NCBI GenBank assembly: GCA_963682055.1
Contig: OY821746.1
Span: forward strand, 26,230,481 to 26,294,480
Reading direction: 5' to 3'
Length of the DNA: 64,000 nucleotides
DNA from: Primula veris
Taxonomy: Eukaryota; Streptophyta; Magnoliopsida; Ericales; Primulaceae
The notes beneath the pieces are model-generated. The model was not told the origin of the DNA. It was given only the letters and a program-made list of their open reading frames with translations, and did not search any database. The position numbers and the translations under genes are program-made. Shown in pieces: positions 43,753 through 58,600 of this stretch (position 1 is its first letter; each line of letters opens with the position of its first letter).

Positions 43753-45410
43753 TAAAATAATAAGTTTCTAGTTTATTTCCCTTGTTTATTGATATTAGTA
43801 TTTTCTTATAATTGGTGTAACTCAGATCCGGATATGTACTATGCTTTGGATGCTTTTATTAAGAATTGTGATTTGTATTATTGTAAGATAATATAAGAGC
43901 ATGATAGTTGTGATACAGGTCGCTATCTACCAACTAATGAATTACAAGACAACTTACAGCTTTTATACACAGTACTAGGCTACTAGCATGGAAGCTCCGT
44001 CCATTGGACGTGGTTGTTCCCTACAATACTCAGAAATGTTAGTTTTTTTTGAAGAAATTTAAAATACTAATTTGCATGCAATCACAGTCTAATAGTTGCA
44101 ATGCACTTGTGCTCATGTCATTCATAAAACAATTTTGGAGTACTTAAACAACACTCCTAGATCATAATCACTTATATCAAAGTTAAATAACTTTTTAAAT
44201 TTCAATAAGATAAATCTTGCTGATGATATTTGAAAGTAATCTTAGGAAGGATTTTCACTTGAGTAGGCTTAAATTGCAACCAACAAATCACAAAAACTTT
44301 TAAGAGTGATGTATTAAATGAGAGGTCTTCTTCCACCTTAATTTTACACACAAAAGTAAAAACAATGTAACGAGAATAAATAAATGCTCAATATAAAACA
44401 GGGTGCTCTTTGTTTCATCAACCATGTCATTGGCTAGAATTATCAATATTCCAAAAACACCAAGACACTAAAGATGAAAAAAATCCCCTTCAAAATCATG
44501 TCATTATCTTTAGGCATTTCACAGATCTTTAAACTTTGTTCCCTTTAGCCCCTTATTATTGTACTGATCCACCGTCACTTTTGAAAAGTCATTCATGCCA
44601 CATGTTACAAAACTTGAGCATAGTTGCATCTTTGGAAAATCAACGCCACAATCGCCCAGGGACGAAGTTACCAAAATGACAAGGGGTTTCCATCGTAACA
44701 CGGCAATTTATAAAAATGCTAAACTTTTTTTAAGGACACTTTTAATAGATGTTATGGGAGGAGCACCTTCCAATGCTGAGGCGGATGAGTAGAGATGTTA
44801 TGTTGTCCTTTGTTGGTTTGTAGCTTTTTCATGTTTTCTCAAAGTATTCCTCTTTTATGCTTTTGTATGTTGATGTGTCGATGTTTTTCTCGTCTTCACT
44901 AATTATGTATGTAGTTGTATGATGCTCGTATTTTTTCCTTTACTTGTATACTTTTGTGTGGCGATTTGCCGACGCTTTGATGTTTTTCTTCCGTCTTCAT
45001 TACGTATGTCGTTGTATGATTGTCCATATTGTTTGAATACATAGTAAGAGAATAATGAACACAAGGTAGGAAACTAACGTATAATCAAAATTGATTTTGT
45101 ATCTAATATCATGATTGTTTTTTCAAATAGTAAGGAGATTATTATAAGTAATACGAACTGATTTGGAATAGTGTAATTTGATGTTTATAAATACCCTATG
45201 TTTGATGTTCATAAGGAGTTATGATCGATGTCACAAGCAAAAAGATGTGCATAGATATTGATGAGCGGAAGTAATTGAAATTCACTACTTCATGTAATAC
45301 TTGATGTTTTATCGAGCTAGTGAAATTGTAATTCGAACATGGTGAGAGACTGTTTCTTGTAATTGTTATTGATCGAGTTGGCATTCGTCAACTTGAAGCC
45401 TTATCATTTA
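43753..45410. other. 3' flank of the PMD gene and AT-rich intergenic DNA
   Basis: No supported gene. Short frames such as 44519-44792 show no domain. Two tgttgatgtgtcgatgtttt-like strings near 44866 and 44965 suggest a small local duplication. Confidence 0.4.
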
Positions 45411-45414
45411 CCCC

Positions 45415-46075
45415 GGTTTTACCAGTCCATATCGTCATTGTAACGGCTGTCATCGGAAATGGTGACGCAATCTCATCGATGTAAGTCCCTGGGACCCGGA
45501 CGTGGTGGGTGTCATAACCTCACCATCATCTGGTATAGATCAGTAGATATTAAGTTTGTCTCAGAACGAGCACAAATCGGTTGTAGAACGAGCCAAGACT
45601 GAAGACAAACCAAAATCGAATAACTAGTTGTGTATGTGATGCTTCCAAATGGAGTTGGGTTCTACCCAAGTTGATTACAATACATTTAAGAAATCGTTTT
45701 GTCAAATTATAAAATTGAAATTCTGTCCTGAGTTCGATATTACCACACTAGAATACAATCCCATGTTAGTGGTAAATGCTAGTTCATAAAAACTATACTT
45801 TTTTTGTTTGTAAAATGATGAAAGATGTTACTTGTCACTGTTACTAAATAACTTGAGCATAATCGGCTCAGAGCCGAGTTTCATTCACACTGGTTTTGGC
45901 GCCAGTCCAGAAGAAATATCACCGTAATGGTTATTGTATAGGAGAAGGTGGCACAATCCCATGTATGCATTCCCCTGGGACCCAGAAATGGTGGGTGTCA
46001 TAACCTCACCATCGTCTGGTACAGATAAGTAGTATCAGGTTTGTCTCGGGATCAGCTCAGTTTGAAGACGTGACA
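45415..46075. repeat. Two direct copies of an unnamed ~170-bp repeat
   Basis: About 45420-45590 and 45890-46060 share cctgggaccc, tggtgggtgtcataacctca, ccatc(a/g)tctggta and gtttgtctc in the same order. No coding frame. Possibly retrotransposon-derived. Confidence 0.7.
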
Positions 46076-46479
46076 CAATCAAATAATTAGGTTTTCAATG
46101 AAAAGTAGTTCTGTTTTTCCTAAGCATGGAAATAGTAGACTACTTTAACGAAGATAGAGAGAGTTTCGTAAAGAAGACGGCGGTTACCGTAAGAGTATCA
46201 TGAGATGAGCAGAAGCTGGTAGCTTGTGTGGTTCCGACTACTTAAAAGAAGAAGAAGATTGGTAAATTAGTTAACAACCCGAATCATGATAGGGATTGAT
46301 GGTTATCTGATCCGAATCGATTGCTTGCGTGAATTTAGTCTCCTTGCCTTTTTTTTTTTATTGACGATTGTGTTTACTTTGAAGTGTTAAATTATTTTGA
46401 TCGACACTTCACACTCATTTATTTGACTTTTCCGAGCCTTACAAATCACTTAACTTCACTTTTGGCCCCATCATTTGAC

Positions 46480-46990
46480 ATCTTCATAGTTTAAATGTGG
46501 CAAAGGGAGGGAAATGTGTCTTGAAAACAAACTGAGTGCAATAAAAGAAAAATCTGTCCCGAAATTGGATAATTCCTTTGAAGTTATGGCAAGTCATGGT
46601 GATGAAACAAGAAGAGAAGAAATTGGGGTTCCCGGACATGGAGTATTGCAGGGAAACATATTTTGTAGGGAAAGTGTTACGCATTCGCTAACACCACTTG
46701 ACTCATTTGAGATGCTAGACGCCTAGACAACAGTGATATAGTAGGAAAAGAAAAGAACTCTTTTGGAGGTGAAAATAGACTCGGGCCTTCTGGCCTTGAA
46801 CAGAAGGAAAATCTGAACTCGAGTGCTGTTAAGTTTTGGTTTACCAGCGGTGGAAAATGATTCCAATGGGGCAAAGGTGAGCCATGAACTCATGATGGGG
46901 CAGATAGTAGTCAAGAAAATTTTGATTTAGAGAAGGAACCGGTCTTATGACTCCTATCTGATGCGTTGAGTACAGAGGTTCCCCCTATAG
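46480..46990 (+). pseudogene. Coding-like remnant with frameshifts, not recognised
   Basis: An open frame at 46514-46726 (MCLENKLSAIKEKSVPKLDN...SFEMLDA) continues, after frame changes, as GGENRLGPSGLEQKENLN and SDALSTEVPPIAS. Composition looks like a hydrophilic protein tail and not random AT-rich DNA. No domain recognised. It may be a decayed exon. Confidence 0.3.
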
Positions 46991-47504
46991 CATCCAATTT
47001 GTTATTCACATTCAATGCCATATCAAGGCTCTACATTTGCTTTTAAAGAGGACATTCGATGACTTCGGAAGGTCTATGTTAAGTAGAAAAGAAAATTTAC
47101 CCTAATTTCATCAGAAAGAAGTCATTTTCTTTTCTTTAAAAAAGGACGGAAACTTCCTCTTGTCGAAAATTACCCAGCATATACGAGAGGAACCAATAAA
47201 ATGATGGAAAATCATAAACAAACACCACGCACAGTATACCATATATATACATCTTTATGTATATATATGTATACAAACAGTGCAAAATAATTCAAGAATC
47301 GCCAAAACAACCTCAGAAAGGTGCTGAGCTTAAATTGTATGGGTTTTTTGAAGTACCATTAGAGAATTCCATCAAGAAAGTCGACCAAATGGTTCTAAAA
47401 GGACAGAGAAATGTACTTAAAAGGAAATTAATACTAGTCTGATAGAAGATTGCCTACACGGGCAATATAGGTTGCTCACTATTTTCTCACCAGCATCTTT
47501 CCCT

Positions 47505-50115
47505 TTACTGTGAGTGGTGGGAGGTGTACTTATCCATGAGCTGGTTGAGTTGAGAATCAATCTTTTTCTCCAGCTCAACCTCTTCATCATAATGTCTTTT
47601 CTTCATTGCAGCTCTCTCTTCCTCATAAATTTTCATCAGATCGTCTCTCTCCACAACAAACTCGTCCATTTCTTTGTCCTGAGATTTTATGAAATTCTAA
47701 ACTTCGTCATCCCTACAAAAATACCAAGCAGCATATACAGGATTAATTGAAAATAAAGAGATGTGTGCGTAACTACCTAAAACACGCCGAAAGGAAACTC
47801 TGAAGCTAAATTTAGGGAGGAATAAGAAGCAAAAAATTAACAAGTCGCCCGGTTTGGTGGCACTATAGCCAAAACTGTAATATCAATAAAGCCAGTAAAA
47901 TTATTGACAGAAAATGCCAGAATTGTTAAAACAGAATCCATCAAGACGCTATTCTGGTACCTTCCGCATTATGAATGCTTAAGCAAACATGTAAGGTTAT
48001 CACTGAAAAAGCTATATATAGCTTATAGCTGTCAAACTAGTGTACCTTCTGCATAATGAACAATGCTAACTTTAGCTTAAAGTTATAAACAAGCAAATTA
48101 TCTGGGATACCTCAGGTTGGGTAACAAAAATAGAAAATCAGCTCAAAGATTTGAGTACAAAAGTGAAATTAAACGTTGTTTTGCCCGATCAAATTACTTA
48201 TTATGGCAACTTCATCAAATTCAGGCAGTTGCTGCAATTTTAATTTTACAGAGGCTGAATTGAAGTACTCGAGAAAATGCAAATGTTTATTGACAAAAAA
48301 CATAGACCTTGTTAAGAAAAAAAAACGGACAGGAAGTTTACCTTCTTGCTTTCGATTGCTTCACTTTTTGACGCTCTTCCTGCTGTAATATCTCAAAGCT
48401 CTCTGCCTTTTTGTCCCTTTCATCATGGATGTTTTTCAGCTGATTCTTAAAAAAATCCTCTTGGAAGTCCATCTAAATAAAACAAGAAAAAAAAGTAAAA
48501 ACCATAAAACAAACAAAAGAGGCATTTAGAACAAAAGAAAACTCAGGAGCAAAGACAAAAGAACAAAAGGAAATACCAAAATGAAATTAGAAAAACACTG
48601 AGCAAGTATTTTAAAGTTATGGCGTCAAACAACTTAACAGGAAGATTTGACATTTAGAACCAGGTTCAGAATTAAATAAAAATATATCCATATCTAAGAT
48701 ACACTAGTTAATAGTATGATTACTACCATCTCTGAAAAACCTAACACTAGGGTTTAAAAAGTGTGGTGCCAATTGAAGTGAATATAAACCTAATCAAGTG
48801 GTGTTTACAGAATGTAGAGCTGATATGTTTACTACCCAAATAACTGCATATAGCTGTTAGGTCATGGTGAATCCAAAAATAGATTTTAACTACAAGAATA
48901 AGATGTAAGGCAAAACACAGAGAGCCACTATACATGCCATCTGAAATCCCAATGCTAAACAAAACAGATTACATGAAAACATCAAGGGCAACATCGTAGG
49001 AAACTATGAGTGTATGACTTGTGTAACCCACTGTAACAGGAAAGAGGTTAAAACAATATTTATCCTTGTTCTATTCTCTATATCAGATCTGTTAAATGAA
49101 GTTGTTGTTACCTCTTGTTTGTTTTGCTCATGATGAACTTTGCTTCTTTGTCTAACAATACGATTTTCCTCCAAAGTTTTGCGCAGCTTTTCTGAAACTA
49201 ACCCAAAAGACTCCTCAAGGGCTTTGGAATGCTTTTTCTCTTTAGCTACTCTGTCCTTGAACCAAACCAGCTGCTGATTATCTTCACTCATTTGCTTCAG
49301 CTCACTTACAACCTTTTCTTGGTACGACTTCATTTCATACTTCAGTCTTGCTTTCACTACAAAAGAGATGTCATGCCAGGTATTATATGAAATGTCAATT
49401 CATCAAAACCTAAGCCTTGTTTGGTTGTAGTTTATAGCTTAGCTACTGGTTAAACAGCTTATGAGCTTAGCTTGTCTACTCCTGTGGCCTAATAATGATA
49501 ATCTAGATTCTAGAATCTGCGAAATAAAAAAAAATCTAGTTTATTTACTGAAATAAAACCACCTTATATTTATTACTAAAACCTTCAACCAAACAAGCTT
49601 TAAATTTTAAGCTTAGTTCTTTAGCCTTGTCTGGTTGCAGCCTTTAAGCCCATTTTTCTTAGCTTTGTATTCTATTGCTAGGTTGTATTTAGTTGAGCAG
49701 ATTCAAAGCCAAGTTTCTCTGAATTTTTGGCTTGAAAAGATACAGAATTTAAGAAGCTGCATGAACCCAACATTTCTCAACCTTTAGAAAATCCAGCTAA
49801 TACGCTTTAAAGGTGCAATCAAACAAGCATCTAATTTCATGTCTTGCCCTGATAAGTAGAAACCAAACCTTGGGTGTGTTGATTGAAGTAATCCAGGTCG
49901 TCTTTATCTGCCATGTAACCGTACAGCTGGCGGTTTCCACCGGCATTGTATAGAACTCGGCGACTCTCCCAAGCTTTCCTGTCGATTCCTTGTTCCTCAA
50001 AATGGCTGTTTAGACGTTCAGCTTCCAAGTAACCGATAGCGGAGCTTTCAAAGATGAGAACACTCATACCACGGTGCAACTGCGGACCATAGGAGTAATT
50101 GAGAACTATATGAGC
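47505..50115 (-). pseudogene. SGS3: 5'-truncated SGS3-like gene (XS domain and coiled coil)
   Basis: Minus-strand exons: about 50115-49869, 49356-49112, 48472-48342 and 47712-47505, with GT-AG introns and matching phases. Exon A gives the end of an XS domain: SYGPQLHRGMSVLIFESSA, YLEAERLNSHFEEQGIDR and RQLYGYMADKDDLDYFNQH. Exons B-D give the coiled coil: VSELKQMSEDNQQLVWFKDR, SKALEESFGLVSEKLRKTLE, MDFQEDFFKNQL and DKEMDEFVVERDDL. SGS3 works with RDR6 to make double-stranded RNA for trans-acting siRNA and transgene silencing. The N-terminal half with its zinc finger is absent over the next 2 kb, and TAG at 47697-47699 cuts off the last 60 or so residues. Probably a pseudogene. Confidence 0.85.
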
Positions 50116-52609
50116 GTTAGTGCAGATTATGGAAAGTTAAGAGGACTCTTTTGTAATTAATAAAAATGCTAGTAGCAGTATAAGTAGTCTTCTTATCATT
50201 AGACATGGGAGGGGGAAAAAAGATGAATGGATTTTTATTATGTTAATTTATGTGAAAGGACATAATAAAGTCAATTCAATTAGAGCCCTTTGAAAAAACT
50301 TATTTAGTATCTCACCTTTATACAATTGATTTGATATCTATGAACTTAAATTTTAACCACAAACACATCTTGTAATGGCACGTGAATTTATATGAACAGT
50401 AAAACTTACATTTAAAACTGCAACAATAATAATAACACATGCCATTATTGTTATAGATATAGGATAGATATATACGTAGATAGATATAGATATATACGTA
50501 GATAGATATAGATATATATAGATATAGATATAGGATATATACATCCCTGCCACCAAACTTCTTACCTATCTCCCTACATATATGTATATATGAATTAATC
50601 GTATCCCACACGTTGTGTGTGCGCTACGTAATGCAATAAAAATATATAAAATATGTATAATTATAATATAAATATGTGGATAATAAAAAAAAACATAGTT
50701 TAAGATTTAAAACAATGTTCGATTGTTAAAGAATGATAAATAGTTTTATTAGTTTTTAGTTTTTATATTTTTATGGAAGTATGGTATTATTGTAATTAAT
50801 ATAGATGTGTATATGTATTTTTAAAAAAAAATTGCTAAATTGGACAGACTCATTTGATTTTGATTGACTTATTATAATAGAATGATAAATATATATATAT
50901 TTCTTTTGTTTTGTTTATAAAACCGTTTATTTACATAGATATACATTCATATATATACATATATAGATAGATACATACATGTATACATTATATATATACC
51001 CTCCGCCTCCTCATCCACCCACCTCCGTCGATGCCGCCCCCTCAACCACCCACCTTCACCACCGGTTCACTCACCCCCACCGCCATATATATATTGATAA
51101 ATACTTACATAGATATACATACATATATATACACATATTTTATACATGCATACACCCATATATAAATACATGCACATATATGTATATCCCTATTAAGTAA
51201 TACATACATACACAGATTATATACATACATATACATATAAATAAAATGTTTTTGTTTTGTGTTATTACATTAAAGGCTTGCAAAATTTTTCTTCAAAAAT
51301 AAGGGCAGAAATGTCTTTTACCGTTTAAACGACTGTATCCGGGGAATTTTTGGTTAGAATTTACGATGAGGTCACAAAATCAAGCCAATTGTACAAACAT
51401 GAGATACTAATTGATTTTTTGTGACAAACACAAGATATGAAAGTGACTTATTCTCCAAAATAACTAGTCTACAGTTTATTATGAAACCAAACAATTAACT
51501 CCTCGTTTTTATCTCTACATTTTACATAAAAACTACACTTTTTCAGTTTTATATTTCCATTTATATTTTGCTCAATATATCAGCTTTTCTATCCGGACCC
51601 CATAATAATTAAATAATATATTTCTAGGTCTTTTTAAATTATAAAAAAGACACTCTAATAGTAAATCTTTATTTTGTTGTAATTTTGACTTCAAATATTT
51701 AGTTTAGAAACCCTTTTGTACATTACTAATACAAAGCATGCCACTAAATTACTAGAATAAAGATATATAATAATGAAATAATTGCAGGAGGAAAAAAATT
51801 TGAACTTGATCAAACTTGTGCGTTTGAATATGATGTTTGCACATATGTAATGAAATAAATGCCACTAAATTACTAGAATTAGAGATATACGCCAAAAGCT
51901 GAATATCTACATTAAAACATAATTTTCACGGAAAGTTATGTAGATTACTGATCCTTGGGATTCTCTGAACATAAATTTGACTGCCGTAGATATCAAAATG
52001 ACGCACAATTTCGATTATCTCGAAAGTCAATGATGCGTATAGTATTTATTCTTCAAATAGAGGCTCGAGCTTAGTTGAGTTTCGAAATGAGCTGATGTGT
52101 GCGGATGATGTTCTTAACCTTACACAATTATTTGACAAAATGCGTTTCTTGCATGAAGGGTAAAACGTCAGGGCTTTCAGATCAGATAATGCCTTATCTG
52201 GGTTAATACACTTGCATATTTGCTCGACTAGACCTCAGCTCAATCCACATGTCTACATTTTCTGTCATAAAACAAATATTTTTTTTTACTTTTTTGATTC
52301 GAGTGCTCTGGAGATAGCATTACACTTGTAGGTTGCTTCCGAATCTTGTCCACCAATTCTTGATAGTTAAGTTTGTAGGAGATTTTCCCCAAAATCTTTA
52401 TGTTATAGATGTCACGTGAATCTGTTTTACTAATTTGATTAAAAGACATCTTTTAAACAGACGTAGAATAATGATTAGGTGCGTTTCATCCAATCCATAT
52501 TGGTCTGAATAAGGCAAAAAATAATTAATACATGGTTGATACGAGTAAAGCAACATTCTTTACAATTACAAAATTTTCCCTTTCTTTGGATAACTATTTG
52601 TAAACTTAT
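50116..52609. other. Intergenic with microsatellites
   Basis: AT-rich. A gatagatatagatata microsatellite at about 50455-50535; a tacatatata-rich stretch at 50935-51240, interrupted by a short GC-rich block at about 51000-51085. A minus-strand frame at 52240-52449 (70 codons) has no recognised domain. Confidence 0.5.
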
Positions 52610-55600
52610 TTACATGTGAGGAGAACTATCACCTCCATTTGATGGGTCCCATCCAGGAGGTTTGATGTTCGGCCAATCGCCTCGACATCCCAGCCTGATG
52701 TATAAACCTTTCTTCCCTGTCACAAGCAGCAGGTTCAGTTATCAAAATCCATTTGCAACTAATCTATTGCTCCATAAATTTTAAAAAAAAAAAAAAAAAA
52801 AGGAGAAATTTGCCAGGGTGTTTAAACATGATGTCTTTCGGGAATATCATTTAGAGCAATATGAACATGTATGACTAATCTCACATTTAGGTACTGTGTT
52901 GAATTTCACTTTCCATTCCGCGATCTACTGCATATGATTACAAATTTATAATCTCTTGAACTAAGGGAAAAATTTGGGCAGCCAAGTATAGGGGTGATAA
53001 ATCCCTCATAATTTGTAGCGTTTTGAGTACAAATTTAAGACCAATTATATTAGTGAGACGAGTTTGAAAGCGATAAGAAAATTTCCTAAGACCAACCGGC
53101 AAAATAATTTCAATAATAAACACAACACAGAGAATAATGGATGTCGATCAATACTAATTTTCACAGTGATAACATAAGTATGCCAAAGTAAAGTAGCAGA
53201 TGGTATAAATAGGCGGAAACGAAATATAAACACCTGAATACAGGTGTATTTGGGATAAAGAACCAGGTTTGGTAGAAATAAAATTTACGACCGAAGACAA
53301 CTCGTCCCAGTCCCATTTGATTATTCTGAAATATATATATAAAACAAGCTTGATTTGAATAATTGGCACCTGGAAGCTTTTTGTCCGAGAGGATTAGTTG
53401 TTTAATGGCACTCAAAGAAGCCTGGGCAATAGCTTTTGAATAGTTGGGATCCCATCCACCAAGCTTCACTACAACATCTGCATTAGAGTAAGCTTCGCTG
53501 CCATCTTCAACGTTCTTTCTAGCCTCCTCTTTTGCCGAATCTTCATCTGTAGTAAAATATCAACAAAATTTTCACATTAAGTTTTATAGATTACACAATG
53601 ATAGTAAACAAAATTTGGTGGAAATAAGTGTTACAGAATCACAAACGTTAACACTAGTTAGATTGCTTCTGATGATTAATAATACTCTTACAAATAGAGC
53701 TGGACGCTTTCACAAATGAAACAAGGAAAAAATCATCAGTGTACACCAACCTATCGATTTTTAGCAATTACTACATCATACTATTAAAATTTTACAATTT
53801 AGACACCAATCTACACAAAATAAAACAGTTAGTACACGGGTGTTAAAATTTTGACCAGTACGGGGTAATGTATTATTTGGTTGTAGTACAAACTAAGCAC
53901 CACCGGATACAAAATCGTACAATTACGAACAAACACTTACGATTTTGATAGGTTAGTGTACTAACTGTTCGATCTTTGTACAGTTTCGTTTAAAGTGTGA
54001 ATTTTGGCTGCCTGGTGGCTACTTTTTTCGAATTTCTGTACACTTCTGTCTATTGTAAAACTTGACATCCTAATTGTAAAAGCTGATTATTTGATACAAA
54101 CATGATATATTGATTATATTCCCATGAAACATTCAGAGACCTAAGCATAAAAAGGTTACCTACCAGTTGCGACAGACTGAGAAAGCCAAACAGTAAATCC
54201 TGCGTATAAATGTCTCCATTGATCATTTCTTCCTGCAGCACCATGCTCCCCTCCTAATGTTGCAATAACAGCACGAACATTACTGACAAAATCAATTCAA
54301 TAATGAAGGGTAAGATGTTTTTCTACTGATAGCCAAATACGATACCAAGTAGACTAATATTTATGCAATGCATGTATAGAACGTACCTACTAAGGCTTTC
54401 TAAAATTGCACTTTCTGCTTCTGCAACAGAGTCAGACCCCTCTTCACTCACCCCTGGAATTAATTGCTTGTTAATCAAATGTACAAATGAGAAAAAGAAT
54501 TACCTCAAGAAGTTCATATATCAGTACTTTATAATCTTTTTCATCGGAAATATTTTCTCCGCTTTTACCTTTCAAGTTATTCCTCTCATAGTACAACTAG
54601 ACTCACCCCGAGAAAAGTAAAAATAAAAGAGAGAGTACGATTCAAATTTTTTCTTTCCTGTACAACTTTAAAGTTACAGAAATTTTAATTGGATTAATAT
54701 GAGTTGATTATTTGTCAATCATTTTATGAATAATAAATCACTACGAGTGACGGAGATAGCCTATTTAAAAAATAGAAAATCCAATATTTTAAGATTGTAA
54801 TTATAAGTACTGGAGAGGTAGAAACAAGATCAGATATGATTTGACCTTAATGAACAAATCCAAAATCTCTTTTCACTTTTACCCCCCAAGTTCTTCCTCT
54901 AATAATGCCAACTAGACTCACATGAATCAATTGTTTGCTTGGTATATGTTTCCAGAAGCTCTTTTGTAGTAAGCGGTGTATACCTGCCATCAATATAAAG
55001 AAAGAGAATGACATGGCTTTACATCAAAAGGTAGGACTTTGACATTAACATGTATACGTGATATGTTGTAATTTCATGTTATAACCCTACGCTTACACTT
55101 GACATTTCCTTATATACTCGAGACTAGCATATCTAAGTATGAGAAAGAAAACAACCTTCCATCAAAGTGATGACATCAATCAACCAAATGGAATACTGTA
55201 AAGATAAGTCTCCAATTAGGATAAGAACACAACGTTCAAAAACACAGTGCTCTCTTATATGTGGATCAGAACACCAATCAACCAACTGGAGCATAGTATA
55301 AGATAAGTTTCAAATTAGGATAAGAACACAAGCATCAAAAACACTTTTTTTTTATGTGGATCTGAAGATTAAACTTTTTAAGGAAAGTAATGATTTGATA
55401 CAACGGGTTAATTCAATCTAACGATCAAATGCTTATGGTCTTTCATAAGGCATAACTGTAACACTGTTACCCAAATATTAGATATCGCAAATAACCAGAC
55501 AATGCATAGATCTGTTGACGGATTCCAGAGTCTCTATTTTAGAAAACTAAAAAGATGGTTAATTACCCAAGACCAACAGCTAGTTCTTGAGCTATTCTTT

Positions 55601-58600
55601 CATTAATTTCTGATGATTCTCCGACTAAGTAAATCGATGTTGCTTTCAATAGCTGTGAAACTCCTACACTTAGGGACTCCCATGTCTCAACTATATCAGG
55701 CCATTTTAATTCTGGGTCTTGTTTCTTCAAATTAACCACCAGTTGATCCTCATCCAGATACCTGGAATACCGGCATATGTGAAATTAAAACAATGTTGCC
55801 CCAAAGGACTTGCTATAGATTTGTACACTAACATAAGACCAAATTTTGATTCTGAATGCCAACCTAAATAATGTAGCAATTAGTACATTAAGGTACTAAA
55901 TTTCTTGATGATCTTAATACAATTAGTAATACCAAATCGGAAAAAAAAATCATAGGACGAGCAGAGGAGGTACTTCATATTTACGCAAAAACAAATCCTT
56001 TCACACACTCCCATTCTATGACCATTGTTCCATTATAGTCCCCAAATCTATGTTTTTTTTTTTCATTTCAGTTCCTTATCTATAGCTGTTTTCCTGAGCA
56101 ACTAAAATCATCGAGAAATGTACCATAAGTGTACGAATTGTTAATTTTTGTCGACAGGGGAATCCGCCAATCTGGTGATACTTTTCTGTACAATATTGTA
56201 AATTTCCCTTGCAACAAATTAGTTAGTAAATAATGACCAAGTACATGCAGTCACATACCATATTGTCTCTGCAGGCTTAATCTTATCATACAAACAAGTA
56301 GTCTCCATTAATGTATTGAGGGTCCCATTTGCTCGTACTTTGATAGCTAACACGCTATCGTTCATGTCAACAAATACATCTTGGGAAGTTACAGTGTCAT
56401 GACCCTCAAGTTGAAGTCTCAACTCCACCTCGGTAGAACCATCCAGAAACTGCATATCAATTATCAATGAGACTAAGAAACAGTTTGTATAAAGCTGAAA
56501 TTTATTCAGAAAAAACTGAGACTATCAAAGGCAAAAAGAGATTCAAGAACTTTAAACCAGAGTTATATACATGGCAGCCCAAGCTTTGCCAGGTCCTAAC
56601 CCGACCTTGTTCTTTTCCGTACTTACTAAGAACATGTCTAGTAATTTAGTAAAACAATACAAACTCATAATGGTAGTGCAATTAGATAATTCTCAATCAT
56701 ATTAGTTTCCAAATTTTGACAAATAAATTGAATAGAAAAAAGTTAAAACAGATAATTTTAATACCAAAAAATGTTAAATAAAATTCTACCCAGGTTTTTG
56801 TAGCTTCGAATTGCAAAAACAATGAGTAATGATCTTCTTATTTTGCAAAAGTGACAGAATTGGTCTCCTTCATTCATCCCCAAATCATCTAAATCGTCTC
56901 TCTCACTTTATCCTTAGTTGGAGCCTTGGAGGCACTCGTAATCCAGAATAACCTCAGTTCTAATCTCTGTGTGTCCTAATCTTTCCACAGATCTATCTAC
57001 ATCAATCTCAACATCAGCATCTCTCATGGACTCATATATTTTCATTCAGTTTCTTAATCGTCAAATACTCACTACTATAAAATAAATCCAGTCTTATAGC
57101 AATCTAATAGAAGCAAATTACGGTCACACAAGATTTCCTGAAGCACTTCTCCATCTCATCCATCCTTCTTAGATCCTAAGGTCGAAGCCGGCCCTTATAC
57201 AAGCCAAAACATCTAATGCACTCAGGCGCCAACCGATAAAAGGCGCCAAAGTCTATTTTTTCTTAATATATATATACTTATATACATTTTTTTAATATGT
57301 ATTATGTACACATTTTAGTGCATCTATTTGACATAGCGAGTGACAGGTCACTGGTTCGAGTTTTCCCGGCAGCGTCTTTTTTTACAATTATTTGTAAGGG
57401 TGAAAAACATGAATAGGTTGCTTTCGAGGCTCGGACTTAAGAAATCATAGGTAAAAAAGAAGCATTCTTCCAATTAGCCACAACATATAATGTACTACAT
57501 TTGCATTTTTATATATTGATTATTATTTAGTGTTTAGATTTTACTGATAAAATGCGCTTTTTTGTCTGATAAATTAACGACTTAGGTGCTCTAGACCATA
57601 AGAATGGCTTTTCCCAAGGTTAACATCACTTTCTGTTTCAACATTATTTTGAAAACGAATCGTTAGTTTCTTTTTTTCCTTCAAATTTTTGGTATGGTAA
57701 ACTCCAATTTGGTCCCCATTGTTTGACATAAATCCTTCTTCGCCGAGAGTTAGAAAAAATCCAATTTGGTCCCCATTGCTCCAATATACTCCCCATATTT
57801 CACCAAAATTCTATTCAAGCTTATAGTTGAGTAAATTTTGTACTAATCCAATAGAATGAACTACATTTTGATTTTGCACTACCGTCGAAAAGGCTACTTC
57901 TAACCTAGGACAACATCACGAACTACCAAGACCTTAATTGGTAGAATTCAAAATACAAGGACAAATTCGAACTTCTTCCAAAAGTATAGGGATCAATTCA
58001 TATAGTCAACCCTTTTTAAGTCTACTTTAAGCTACTCATAACAAGTATAATGTACACGAGTTTACTGAAAATCAATTGAAAGGAAAAAAAATGCAGAAAA
58101 AGCAGAGAAAAATCGTAAACAAAACGAACACCAAGAGAGAGAAACTAATATTATTATTCTCTTAAAGCGAAAATATATCTGTTACACAGAGATAACTGTC
58201 TCTCACACATATAGTCCCTACACATCCTAACCAATCACAGATGAGTCCTATCACTACGCAAAGTAACAGAATACTTTCTATACACTTACAAACCAGTCCA
58301 TTAACACTGAAACCAATACAATATAACTGTTTCTCACACAGACAGTCCCTATACATTCTAACAAATCACAGACTAGTCCTATCACTACAAAAAGTAACAG
58401 AGCAGTTTCTATACACTTACAAACCAGTCCATCAACACCGAAACGAATACAGTATAACCCTCATTTATTCATAAAAAAATGTGAATGTCTAAACAGTTAT
58501 CTGTATGTTAGTTACATAGAAATAACCGTCTCTCACACAGACAGTCCCTATACATTCTAATAAATCACAGACAAGTCCTATCACTACAGAAGGTAACAGA

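Noticed and set aside
50979..51200. Plus-strand frame with Pro/His-rich start
   Set aside because: Lies in TA/CA microsatellite with a short GC-rich block; no domain or homology recognised.
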